Shown in pieces: positions 36,326-48,798 of a stretch of 64,000 nucleotides of DNA (position 1 is the stretch's first letter; each line of letters begins with the position of its first letter). Source of the stretch: Combretum micranthum (Eukaryota > Streptophyta > Magnoliopsida > Myrtales > Combretaceae); the NCBI GenBank assembly GCA_024138025.1, contig JAMXBD010000395.1, positions 310,001-374,000 on the forward strand, in the 5' to 3' direction. The translations under genes were made by a program, and so were the position numbers. The notes under the pieces are model-generated. The model did not search any database and was not told the origin of the DNA. It saw only the letters and a list, made by a program, of their open reading frames with translations.

Positions 36326-39300
36326 ATGGATAGGTTGAATGGATCTTCTCGTCAGCAATCAGATAGAGAGAATATGCCTCCACCGCCTCAATCATCTTTT
36401 ATAGCAGCTCCTACTTCTTCTCCTATTGCTAGTACTGAAGCTAATCCATCACCAGCATCAGCCTCAGCTTCACAAGTTCCTCCACTGAATCAGTTTCCCC
36501 GCTTCCTCCAATCCCGACCTTTCCACCGGTGTCTCAAGAGACTATGGACAACCCGGCATCAATGTATGGCATATTTAGGGATATGATGGCTATGATGCAA
36601 CAATGTCAAGTGATGATGTATCAACAGCAGCAACAATTCATGCAACAAAGCAATCAGCAAGGAATGAGACAAAATGAAAACTTACCAGCTAATGATCAAG
36701 CTACTCAGATGAAGTTACATGATTTCAGCAAATTGGTTCCCGATTTTGATGGAACAAGTACCGACCCGACTATAGCCGAAAGTTGGATCGAAGAGTTAGA
36801 GAAGACTTTTTCTGCCTGTGATACTCCCGAAGAGAAGAAAGTGGATTTGGCTGTATTTATGATGAAAAAGGAAGCCTACAATTGGTGGAGATTAGCTAGT
36901 GGGAATTTGCAAGTGCCTATCTCTTGGACGACTTTCAAGGATACTTTCTTTGCTAAGTATTTTTCGAATTCAGTAAGAGAAAGAATGATAGCCGATTGGT
37001 TGAACCTTAGGCAAGGAAGTAAATCAATTGATGAATATTATGCTGAGTTTTGTCGACTACTACGCTTTGCAGGAGGAGATTATAGAGACGAAAGAATGAA
37101 AATTCAAAAGTTTCAAAATGGGTTGAATGAGGAGATACAAGGGGAGGTTCGAAAGTTTGAATTGATTACTCTAGCCAATACTGTTGCCAAGGCTTTGTTA
37201 GTAGAACAGATTCAAAATGATAGTCAAGTCAGGAGAGCCAAAAGAGCTGCATTTCTAGGAAAAAAGCCTTCACCGACTTCTTCTTTAGTAGTATCAAGGC
37301 ATGGGCAGAGGATCAAACTACCAAGGAAAAGGAAAGAAACCATATTTGGGAAAGAAGACATTCAAAGCTCCAACTCCTATATTTGAGAAAAAGTGCTTTC
37401 GGTGCTATGGACCCCATGATATATCTGAATGTAAGTGGACACCTGGTGCATGTTTCACATGTGGACAAGTGGGACATATATCTTCTGAGTGCAAGAATCC
37501 AAGTTGCCACCAATATTTTGTGCCTATTGCAAGCAAAGGGGTCATCACATTTCTAATTGTAAGGACCGCCCCAACAAACAAGGTGGAATTAATTTAGAGA
37601 AGGGAAAGGTGAATGCTCGAGTCTTTGCCTTGCAAAAAGTTGAAGATACTCCCTCTGTAGACACTTTGGCAGGTACTTTGAATGTTTCCAATAGAAATGC
37701 ATATGTATTGATTGATACGGGAGCAACACATGCATGCATATCTGAGAATTTCATGAATGAATGTAAGCTTGTTCCTAAGATCTTGAATGATCGCGTGATG
37801 TGTATAAATACTCCTTTGATGGTTGAGACTAGACAACCATGTATATGTAGAAATGTGAATGTTTTAATTTCCAGTGTAGCATGCCTGTAGACATGATTGT
37901 GCTACCTTTATCTGATTTTGATGTGATTTTGGGAATGAATTGGCTGAATCGATATAAGGTCACAATTGATTGTAGCAAGGCGGAATTAAGTTTTTCTTTG
38001 AAAGAGGGAAGGTTTACTTATGTGTTGGAAAGACAAAGGCCTAGGAGTATAAGTTCCATGGAATTGTGGGAAGGATCAGTGGTAGCTACAATGAGTAATG
38101 AGGAAGGAGATATCAAGTTAATGCCAGTAGTGAATGAGTTCAATGATGTATTTCCCGAGAAGTTACCCGGTTTGCCTCCGGATAGGGAGATTGAGTTCAG
38201 AATTGAAGTTCTACCTGGAACAGTTCCTATCTCCAAAGCTCCATATAGAATGGCACCTACTGAGTTAAGGGAATTGAAGTTACAGTTGCAAGAATTACAA
38301 GATATCGGTTTTATTAGACCAAGTATATCTCCGTGGGGCGCACCTGTGTTATTTGTGAAGAAAAAGGATGGGAGTTTGCGAATGTGTATTGATTATAGAG
38401 AGTTGAATCAAGTCACAATCAAGAATAAATACCCTTTGCCAAGGATTGATGATTTATTTGATCAATTGAAAGGAGCTACAGTGTTTTCAAAAATTGATTG
38501 AGATCAGGATACCATCAGTTGAGAATCAAGCCTGAAGACATATCAAAGACGGCATTTCGTACAAGATATGGTCATTTCGAATTCCTTGTTATGCCATTTG
38601 GGTTGACGAACGCCCCAGCAGCATTCATGGACTTAATGAACCGGATATTCAAGGATTATTTGGATTCATTTGTAATTGTGTTCATTGATGACATTCTGAT
38701 CTATTCACGGAATCATGAGGAACATAAAGAACATCTTAAGCTTGTCTTGCAAAGACTTCGAGGAAAGAAACTTTATGCCAAATTCAATAAATGTAGTTTC
38801 TGGCTTGAGGAAATATCTTTCTAGGGCATATCATATCTAGAGAAGGTGTAACGGTAGATCCTGAAAAGATTGAAGCTGTGTTGAAGTGGCCAAGGCCAAC
38901 TAATGTGTCTGAGATAAGAAGTTTTCTAGGTTTAGCAGGATACTATCGAAGATTTGTAGAGGGATTCTCAAAGATAGCATCTCCTTTAACCAAATTGACT
39001 CGAAAGCATGCTAAATTTGATTGGAATGACAGTTGTGAACAGAGTTTTCAAGAACTTAAAGAGAGATTGGTATCTGCTCCAATCCTAGCCTTACCTGTTA
39101 GTGGGAAAGAGTTTGTGGTGTTTAGTGATGCATCTATTCAAGGGTTAGGTTGTGTACTCATGCAAGATGGGAAAGTTATAGCATATGCCTCAAGACAATT
39201 GAAACCACATGAAGAGAACTACCCCGTTCACGATTTGGAATTAGCAGCAGTGATACTAGCATTGAAATTGTGGCGACATTATCTTTTTGGAGAAAAATGT

Positions 39301-41014
39301 AAGATATACACCGACCACAAAAGCCTTAAGTACATATTCACTCAGAAGGAACTTAATATGAGACAGAGGAGATGGCTTGAGTTAATAAAGGACTATGATG
39401 TAGAGATCTTGTATCATCCTGGTAAAGCGAATGTGGTAGCAGACGCGCTCAGTAGGAAGAAGCAAATTGATATTGCAACCTTGGTTATAAGTCAGAAGGA
39501 AATTCGTGAAGAGTTGAGAAAGATGGAAATTGAAGTGACAGTGGAAAACGTTGATTTGATGCTTGCTCAATTATCTTTGCAACCTACAATCTTGGAAAGA
39601 ATTAAACAAAGTCAGAAAGAGGATCCAGAAAGTGAGAAGTTGACATTAGCTATAAAAGGAGGAAAGAGAAAAGAGTTGAGATTAGATGAAGAGGATGTAA
39701 TAAGACATGGAAATAGGATCTTTGTGCCAAGGATACATGGTTTGAGAGAAGATATTCTGAAAGAAGCACATTCCTCATTATATTCTGTTCATCCCGGGAG
39801 TACGAAAATGTACAAGGACTTGAAGAAGTGTTATTGGTGGGAAGGAATAAGAGAAATGTAGCTGATTATGTTTCAAAGTGTCTAACCTGTCAGCAAGTTA
39901 AGATAGAGCATCAAAGGCCGGAGGAGAACTGCAACCCTTACCTATTCCCGAGTGGAAATGGGAAGATATCACTATGGATTTTGTATCGGCTCTACCAAGA
40001 ACCATTGCAAAGCATGAGGTCATATGGGTAATTGTGGACAGATTAACGAAGTCGGCTCATTTCATACCTTTACGAGTCGGGGATTCCTTAGAGAAAATGG
40101 CACATGTGTATATCAAGGAAATCGTAAGGCTTCACGGTATACCAAGAACAATCACTTCTGATCGAGATACGAGATTTGTTAGTAGATTTTGGAAGAGCTT
40201 ACACATAGCACTTGGTACCCAGCTTCAGTTCAGTACTGCTTTTCATCCTCAAACAGATGGGCAATCTGAGAGAACGATCCAGATATTAGAAGACATGCTA
40301 AGAGCTTGTGTATTAGATTTTGGAGGGCGATGGGACGATCACTTGCCATTGATTGAATTCGCCTATAACAACGGTTATCAGTCTTCTATTCAGATGGCAC
40401 CATATGAAGCTCTGTATGGAAGGAAATGCCGATCACCTTTACATTGGGACGATGTAGGAGAAAGAGCACTAATTGGTCCGGAATTGGTTCAACAAGCTAT
40501 TGACAAGATTCAAGTGGTTAAGCAAAGAATGAAAGTTGCACAAGATAGATACAAAAGTTATACGGATAAGAGACGAAGACCTCTCGAGTTTGAAGTGGGT
40601 GAGCACGTATTTCTCCGGATATCACCAACAAAAGGAGTGTTTCGGTTTGGAGTCAAAGGAAAGTTGAACCCGAGATATATCGGTCCTTATGAAGTGTTGG
40701 AAAGGATTGGTCCTCTAGCTTACAGATTAGCACTACCACCGCATTTATCCGAAGTACATGATGTATTCCATGTTTCTCAATTGCGAAAATGTGTCTCGAA
40801 TCCGAATGCAATTATCAGTGTTAATCAGCCACAAGTCTTGCCAAATTTAACAACAAGTGAGAAGCCGATTAAAATCTTGGGTAGAGTTGATAAAGTGTTA
40901 AGAAGAAAGGTGATTCCAATGGTGAAAGTGCAATGGAGTGGACAAGAAGATAGAGAAGCTACTTGGGAAGTGGAGAGTGAGATGAGAATATTGTATCCCG
41001 AGCTATTTGAGTAG
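36326..41014 (+). pseudogene. Chromovirus gag-pol, copy 2 (broken by few indels)
   Basis: Gag starts at 36326 (MDRLNGSSRQQ) with a Pro/Ser/Ala-rich and then Gln/Met-rich N-terminus, capsid (KLHDFSKLVPDFDG, EAYNWWRLASG, EYYAEFCRLLRFAGGDYR) and three zinc knuckles near 37387-37560, of which the first is CX2CX3HX4C and the others CX2CX4HX4C. Protease, RT (FIDD 38681-38692), RNase H, integrase and chromodomain follow, ending at 41014. One-base differences break the frame near 36502, 37285, 37503, 37879, 38498, 38817, 39850 and 39920. RT to chromodomain otherwise reads like copy 3 almost base for base. Confidence 0.9.
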
Positions 41015-41062
41015 TAAGGTAAGCTAAGTTTCGAGGACGAAACTTCTTGAAGGAGGGAAGGA

Positions 41063-43763
41063 TGTAATAGCCATGCTTTTATTCCCAATATCATATTATA
41101 TATAAGTGATTATAGTTGCTTATTAAAATAAATAAATAACATGTATATATTTGAGTAGTGTAGAATAATTATGTTTGCATTAGTATAATAAATACTTAAT
41201 ATTAATTTACATATTGATGTTGTATATGGAATGAGTAATATTAGATATATATATATATATTTCAAATGGAGTGTAGCAGATTTTTTTTAGGAAACCAAAA
41301 GCTAAATAAATGCTTTTATTTACTTAAATTAATAACATTAATTAATTCTAATTAAAAGCTACTTTATGACTTTTGTGGGCTGCCTTGAAAGTCAAACATT
41401 GGATAAACATTAAGCCAAAATACCCAAATTTCGTCCAAAATCAGACCACCCCAAAACAACCCCTCAAACAAGCACAAAACCCATTATTTTCTCTCCCAAA
41501 GCCACCCCAACTTCAAGACCAAGATCCACATCCAAATTCTTGCAAGTTGGCCACCAAAAGATCATTCTAAAGCCTTGAAAACCAAGCCCAAAGATTTGAG
41601 GTAAGTTTGAGTTACATTTGATGCAAGTTTCATAGTGTAGAGTTTGTTAAATGTGATTTGATATGTATATATGTATTGGTGATGTATTGATGAAGGTTTG
41701 GGCTACCAATGAAGTATAATATATGCATGTTTAGTATTTGAAGTGTGAGAATGAAATGGAATGATGTATGAGTGGTGTAGTAAGGGTTAAGTGAAGTTGA
41801 GTTGTTGAAAGTTGTATTGATTGGAAGGTAGAGATTAAAGTGAAATGATGTTGTTTAATGAGTTGGAAATGTATAATAGATGATGTGGAGTCATATATCA
41901 AGTTATAGAGAGCTAAGAAAGTGTTTTGGTTGAAGTTAAAAGTGTTAAAGTTTGAAAAATTTCGTATAACTATCTCTACACCTGTCAAAACACCCCTGTT
42001 GCCAAGGGTGTAGTGCTCTCGGATCAAAAATTTCATTTCCCCTTAGTTGAAACGGCCTCCAAAACACCCCGTTGCCAAGGGTGTAGTGCTCTCGGATCAA
42101 AAATTTTACTTCCCCTGAGTCAAAACGGCCTTCAAAACACCCCGTTGCCAAGGGTGTAGCGCTCGCGGATTTCTTCCCTTACGCGACACTGTTTTGTAAA
42201 TTAGTCATAACTTTTTCATCCGACCTCCAATTGAGGTGTTTCAAATTGCGTTAAAATAAAAAAAGATCTACAACTTTCATGTTTTAAGTTTTTACAAAAT
42301 AAAAACTTATCAAGGCCGAATTTTCTTTTCTTTTCAGCTGATACATTTTCCAAACAAAGTTAAAAACTTGTTTTTGTTTGTTTTATGTGTATTTGCTTTA
42401 ACAAATGGATCTTTTAGACTAAAATGAGATAGATATATGATAATTGATGTGTTATGATGATCAAGTGATATAATTAAGCATGATTTAAGGATATTTGTAT
42501 GATTAATAAATTATTGATTATCTTTACTTGTTTTAGGATCTTGTGATAACTTATTTGAATTTACTTGAATGGTTAAGTATGAGATTAGTTAATATACATA
42601 TACTTGAACTAAGTGTGAGTTTGTAATTATTTTTTTTTACAGTGATTGATTCTCTTTCGGTTATTCCCATTGACTCTCAAGCTAGTACAGGTACGCAGTA
42701 ACTTGTTTATTCTTTGCTTAGGATAGGCATATCTTTAATAAACTTTAATGGAAAAACTTAAACCTTTGTTTGAATTGGATGTCTCTTACGCTATTTAAAC
42801 CCGTATCTGGCCTAGATGGCAGATCGGTATCCGGTTCGGGAGTAGCACCTTGCTCAGATTGGGGGCACGGTAGATTAGGCGCTTAGGCCACCCCTGTCTT
42901 TTGATAAGACTTTCCTAAGTGGTACGGCGGTAACTGATGGGGAAAATGGTATCGGTGTAACATTTGCTTAAGCTTAGAATGAAATAATATGATTTAGTTC
43001 AAAGGTTTATGGGAACAGTTGGACTAATTGATGTTATGGACTAAGATAAGTGAAGTTGTGTAACGGCTGTTAACCCTAGATGAAGTTATTTTCTCTTTTA
43101 TGGATATATCATCTAGGAGATATAAGTGTCCGAACTACTTATATCTATGATGAGCGTCGTGATCGTTACTCAGGACCCTAAATATCCTTATTGTTCGGAG
43201 TTTGAATACTCCAGTGATGTTTGACTAATTAAAGATTATCTAATAAATGAATGATTGTCACATTGCACTATAGTTTAAGATCGTGTGAGCCATTACGCAT
43301 TTGTTTTTGTTACTTGTGTACTGGGCCTCTGGCTCATATTTTATCCTTTTCAGGTATGGATGACGAATTCTATACAAGTATGGGATATGGATCGGATTTT
43401 GAGGAGTTCTTAGAGGATTGGAAGGAGTAGAGACGACCTTGACGTTGATGGAACCCTTGTGTAATAGAATAGCTATATGTACATATATGCTTTGAAAACT
43501 TATGTATTAGTTAATAGGATTTTTGTTATCTTTTGATATATTTTGTAAATGGCTTGTTTACGAGCCTTGTATGTATGTATGTATGTATATTATATGGTTG
43601 TATTATGTACTAGTAGTGATAAAGTTTATTCTTATAAGACATTTAGGCAAATAACTATACAAATTGATCCTGGATTACAACCTTACATATAATACTGCAG
43701 ATATTGTGGTTGGGGAACTGGGTTTGCCTATTTTAAATATAGGGGTAAATCCGGGGCCTTACA
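41063..43763 (+). repeat. LTR3 of the chromovirus array (2701 bp)
   Basis: TGTAATAGCC to CCTTACA between a polypurine tract and the next primer binding site. It shares the aattaaaagctac and atatgtatatat forms with LTR2. Private changes include ttaaaataaaaaaagatc near 42252 and tatctatgatgagcgtcg near 43141. The 24-codon frame is at 43356-43430. Confidence 0.9.
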
Positions 43764-43765
43764 GT

Positions 43766-43777
43766 TGGTATCAGAGC
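43766..43777 (+). promoter_or_regulatory. Primer binding site of unit 3 (initiator tRNA-Met)
   Basis: TGGTATCAGAGC two bases after LTR3, identical to that of unit 2. Confidence 0.9.
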
Positions 43778-44060
43778 CTAATTTGAATAGTTGTTTGCTT
43801 AAGATGTTATGGTTTAGACATGACTTGACCCTGGACACAAATAGTTAGACTAGAAAAGAGTTAAGTTTTGTTTAAATGTTTATGTTTGCTTGATTTGTTT
43901 ATTGCTTGTTCTTTACTTGCTTGTTTATTTATTTTGTCCATATTGCTGTTTGCTTGCTTAATTGTTTGTTATTGCTTGTGAATGAGAATGTGAATGTAAA
44001 TGTAATGATGATTTAATTTTTATAAATGTGTGTTATAAATGTGTTGTATGTATATTCAAG

Positions 44061-47000
44061 ATGGATAGTTGAATGGATCTTCTCGTCAGCAATCAGATAG
44101 AGAGAATATGCCTCCACCGCCTCAATCATCTTTTATAGCAGCTCCTACTTCTTCTCCTATTGCTAGTACTGAAGCTAATCCATCACCAGCATCAGCCTCA
44201 GCTTCACAAGTTCCTCCACTGAATCAGTTTCCCCCGCTTCCTCCAATCCCGACCTTTCCACCGGTGTCTCAAGAGACTATGGACAACCCGGCATCAATGT
44301 ATGGCATATTTAGGGATATGATGGCTATGATGCAACAATGTCAAGTGATGATGTATCAACAGCAGCAACAATTCATGCAACAAAGCAATCAGCAAGGAAT
44401 GAGACAAAATGAAAACTTACCAGCTAATGATCAAGCTACTCAGATGAAGTTACATGATTTCAGCAAATTGGTTCCCGATTTTGATGGAACAGTACCGACC
44501 CGACTATAGCCGAAAGTTGGATCGAAGAGTTAGAGAAGACTTTTTCTGCCTGTGATACTCCGAAGAGAAGAAAGTGGATTTGGCTGTATTTATGATGAAA
44601 AAGGAAGCCTACAATTGGTGGAGATTAGCTAGTGGGAATTTGCAAGTGCCTATCTCTTGGACGACTTTCAAGGATACTTTCTTTGCTAAGTATTTTTCGA
44701 ATTCAGTAAGAGAAAGAATGATAGCCGATTTGGTTGAACCTTAGGCAAGGAAGTAAATCAATTGATGAATATATGCTGAGTTTTGTCGACTACTACGCTT
44801 TGCAGGAGGAGATTATAGAGACGAAAGAATGAAAATTCAAAAGTTTCAAAATGGGTTGAATGAGGAGATACAAGGGGAGGTTCGAAAGTTTGAATTGATT
44901 ACTCTAGCCAATACTGTTGCCAAGGCTTTGTTAGTAGAACAGATTCAAAATGATAGTCAAGTCAGGAGAGCCAAAAGAGCTGCATTTCTAGGAAAAAAGC
45001 CTTCACCGACTTCTTCTTATAGTAGTTATCAAGGCATGGGCAGAGGATCAAACTACCAAGGAAAAGGAAAGAAACCATATTTGGGAAAGAAGACATTCAA
45101 AGCTCAAACTCCTATATTTGAGAAAAAGTGCTTTCGGTGCTATGGACCCCATGATATATCTGAATGTAAGTGGACACCTGGCGCATGTTTCACATGTGGA
45201 CAAGTGGGACATATATCTTCTGAGTGCAAGAATCCAAAGTTGCCACCAATATTTTGTGCCTATTGCAAGCAAAGGGGTCATCACATTTCTAATTGTAAGG
45301 ACCGCCCCAACAAACAAGGTGGAATTAATTTAGAGAAGGGAAAGGTGAATGCCGGTCTTTGCCTTGCAAAAAGTTGAAGATACTCCCTGTAGACACTTTG
45401 GCAGGTACTTTGAATGTTTCCAATAGAAATGCATATGTATTGATTGATACGGGAGCAACACATGCATGCATATCTGAGAATTTCATGAATGAATGTAAGC
45501 TTGTTCCTAAGATCTTGAATGATCGCGTGATGTGTATCAATACTCCTTTGATGGTTGAGACTAGACAACCATGTATATGTAGAAATGTGAATGTTTTAAT
45601 TTCCAGTGTAAGCATGCCTGTAGACATGATTGTGCTACCTTTATCTGATTTTGATGTGATTTTGGGAATGAATTGGCTGAATCGATATAATGTCACAATT
45701 GATTGTAGCAAGGCGGAGTTAAGTTTTTCTTTGAAAGAGGGAAGGTTTACTTATGTGTTGGAAAGACAAAGGCCTAGGAGTATAAGTTCCATGGAATTGT
45801 GGGAAGGATCAGTGGTAGCTACAATGAGTAATGAGGAAGGAGATATCAAGTTAATGCCAGTAGTGAATGAGTTCAATGATGTATTTCCCGAGAAGTTACC
45901 CGGTTTGCCTCCGGATAGGGAGATTGAGTTCAGAATTGAAGTTCTACCTGGAACAGTTCCTATCTCCAAAGCTCCATATAGAATGGCACCTACTGAGTTA
46001 AGGGAATTGAAGTTACAGTTGCAAGAATTACAAGATATCGGTTTTATTAGACCAAGTATATCTCCGTGGGGCGCACCTGTGTTATTTGTGAAGAAAAAGG
46101 ATGGGAGTTTGCGAATGTGTATTGATTATAGAGAGTTGAATCAAGTCACAATCAAGAATAAATACCCTTTGCCAAGGATTGATGATTTATTTGATCAATT
46201 GAAAGGAGCTACAGTGTTTTCAAAAATTGACTTGAGATCAGGATACCATCAGTTGAGAATCAAGCCTGAAGACATATCAAAGACGGCATTTCGTACAAGA
46301 TATGGTCATTTCGAATTCCTTGTTATGCCATTTGGGTTGACGAACGCCCCAGCAGCATTCATGGACTTAATGAACCGGATATTCAAGGATTATTTGGATT
46401 CATTTGTAATTGTGTTCATTGATGACATTCTGATCTATTCACGGAATCATGAGGAACATAAAGAACATCTTAAGCTTGTCTTGCAAAGACTTCGAGGAAA
46501 GAAACTTTATGCCAAATTCAATAAATGTAGTTTCTGGCTTGAGGAAATATCTTTCTAGGGCATATCATATCTAGAGAAGGTGTAACGGTAGATCCTGAAA
46601 AGATTGAAGCTGTGTTGAAGTGGCCAAGGCCAACTAATGTGTCTGAGATAAGAAGTTTTCTAGGTTTAGCAGGATACTATCGAAGATTTGTAGAGGGATT
46701 CTCAAAGATAGCATCTCCTTTAACCAAATTGACTCGAAAGCATGCTAAATTTGATTGGAATGACAGTTGTGAACAGAGTTTTCAAGAACTTAAAGAGAGA
46801 TTGGTATCTGCTCCAATCCTAGCCTTACCTGTTAGTGGGAAAGAGTTTGTGGTGTTTAGTGATGCATCTATTCAAGGGTTAGGTTGTGTACTCATGCAAG
46901 ATGGGAAAGTTATAGCATATGCCTCAAGACAATTGAAACCACATGAAGAGAACTACCCCGTTCACGATTTGGAATTAGCAGCAGTGATACTAGCATTGAA

Positions 47001-48750
47001 ATTGTGGCGACATTATCTTTTTGGAGAAAAATGTAAGATATACACCGACCACAAAAGCCTTAAGTACATATTCACTCAGAAGGAACTTAATATGAGACAG
47101 AGGAGATGGCTTGAGTTAATAAAGGACTATGATGTAGAGATCTTGTATCATCCTGGTAAAGCGAATGTGGTAGCAGACGCGCTCAGTAGGAAGAAGCAAA
47201 TTGATATTGCAACCTTGGTTATAAGTCAGAAGGAAATTCGTGAAGAGTTGAGAAAGATGGAAATTGAAGTGACAGTGGAAAACGTTGATTTGATGCTTGC
47301 TCAATTATCTTTGCAACCTACAATCTTGGAAAGAATTAAACAAAGTCAGAAAGAGGATCCAGAAAGTGAGAAGTTGACATTAGCTATAAAAGGAGGAAAG
47401 AGAAAAGAGTTGAGATTAGATGAAGAGGATGTAATAAGACATGGAAATAGGATCTTTGTGCCAAGGATACATGGTTTGAGAGAAGATATTCTGAAAGAAG
47501 CACATTCCTCATTATATTCTGTTCATCCCGGGAGTACGAAAATGTACAAGGACTTGAAGAAGTGTTATTGGTGGGAAGGAATAAAGAGAAATGTAGCTGA
47601 TTATGTTTCAAAGTGTCTAACCTGTCAGCAAGTTAAGATAGAGCATCAAAGGCCAGGAGGAGAACTGCAACCCTTACCTATTCCCGAGTGGAAATGGGAA
47701 GATATCACTATGGATTTTGTATCGGCTCTACCAAGAACCATTGCAAAGCATGAGGTCATATGGGTAATTGTGGACAGATTAACGAAGTCGGCTCATTTCA
47801 TACCTTTACGAGTCGGGGATTCCTTAGAGAAAATGGCACATGTGTATATCAAGGAAATCGTAAGGCTTCACGGTATACCAAGAACAATCACTTCTGATCG
47901 AGATACGAGATTTGTTAGTAGATTTTGGAAGAGCTTACACATAGCACTTGGTACCCAGCTTCAGTTCAGTACTGCTTTTCATCCTCAAACAGATGGGCAA
48001 TCTGAGAGAACGATCCAGATATTAGAAGACATGCTAAGAGCTTGTGTATTAGATTTTGGAGGGCGATGGGACGATCACTTGCCATTGATTGAATTCGCCT
48101 ATAACAACGGTTATCAGTCTTCTATTCAGATGGCACCATATGAAGCTCTGTATGGAAGGAAATGCCGATCACCTTTACATTGGGACGATGTAGGAGAAAG
48201 AGCACTAATTGGTCCGGAATTGGTTCAACAAGCTATTGACAAGATTCAAGTGGTTAAGCAAAGAATGAAAGTTGCACAAGATAGATACAAAAGTTATACG
48301 GATAAGAGACGAAGACCTCTCGAGTTTGAAGTGGGTGAGCACGTATTTCTCCGGATATCACCAACAAAAGGAGTGTTTCGGTTTGGAGTCAAAGGAAAGT
48401 TGAACCCGAGATATATCGGTCCTTATGAAGTGTTGGAAAGGATTGGTCCTCTAGCTTACAGATTAGCACTACCACCGCATTTATCCGAAGTACATGATGT
48501 ATTCCATGTTTCTCAATTGCGAAAATGTGTCTCGAATCCGAATGCAATTATCAGTGTTAATCAGCCACAAGTCTTGCCAAATTTAACAACAAGTGAGAAG
48601 CCTATTAAAATCTTGGGTAGAGTTGATAAAGTGTTAAGAAGAAAGGTGATTCCAATGGTGAAAGTGCAATGGAGTGGACAAGAAGATAGAGAAGCTACTT
48701 GGGAAGTGGAGAGTGAGATGAGAATATTGTATCCCGAGCTATTTGAGTAG
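44061..48750 (+). pseudogene. Chromovirus gag-pol, copy 3 (most intact)
   Basis: Gag ATG at 44061 is followed at once by a frame break (stop at codon 4), with another break at about 44490 and others near 44560, 44730 and 45353. The zinc knuckles at about 45127-45298 read cleanly (CFTCGQVGHISSEC, CAYCKQRGHHISNC). From about 45375 protease and RT are open to 46558 ([19 protein letters not shown] at 46415-46426). A stop occurs just before the RT C-terminus, and the next frame is open from about 46560 to the TAG at 48748-48750. That second frame covers RT end, RNase H ([21 protein letters not shown]), integrase with its HHCC and DDE residues, and the chromodomain ([11 protein letters not shown]). 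This is the copy closest to a working polyprotein, but not one continuous frame. Confidence 0.92.
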
Positions 48751-48798
48751 TAAGGTAAGCTAAGTTTCGAGGACGAAACTTCTTGAAGGAGGGAAGGA

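Noticed and set aside
46546..46560. Programmed ribosomal frameshift in RT
   Set aside because: A shift in the middle of RT has no precedent in chromoviruses, and no slippery heptamer with stem-loop is evident; a founder defect or base-call error is simpler.
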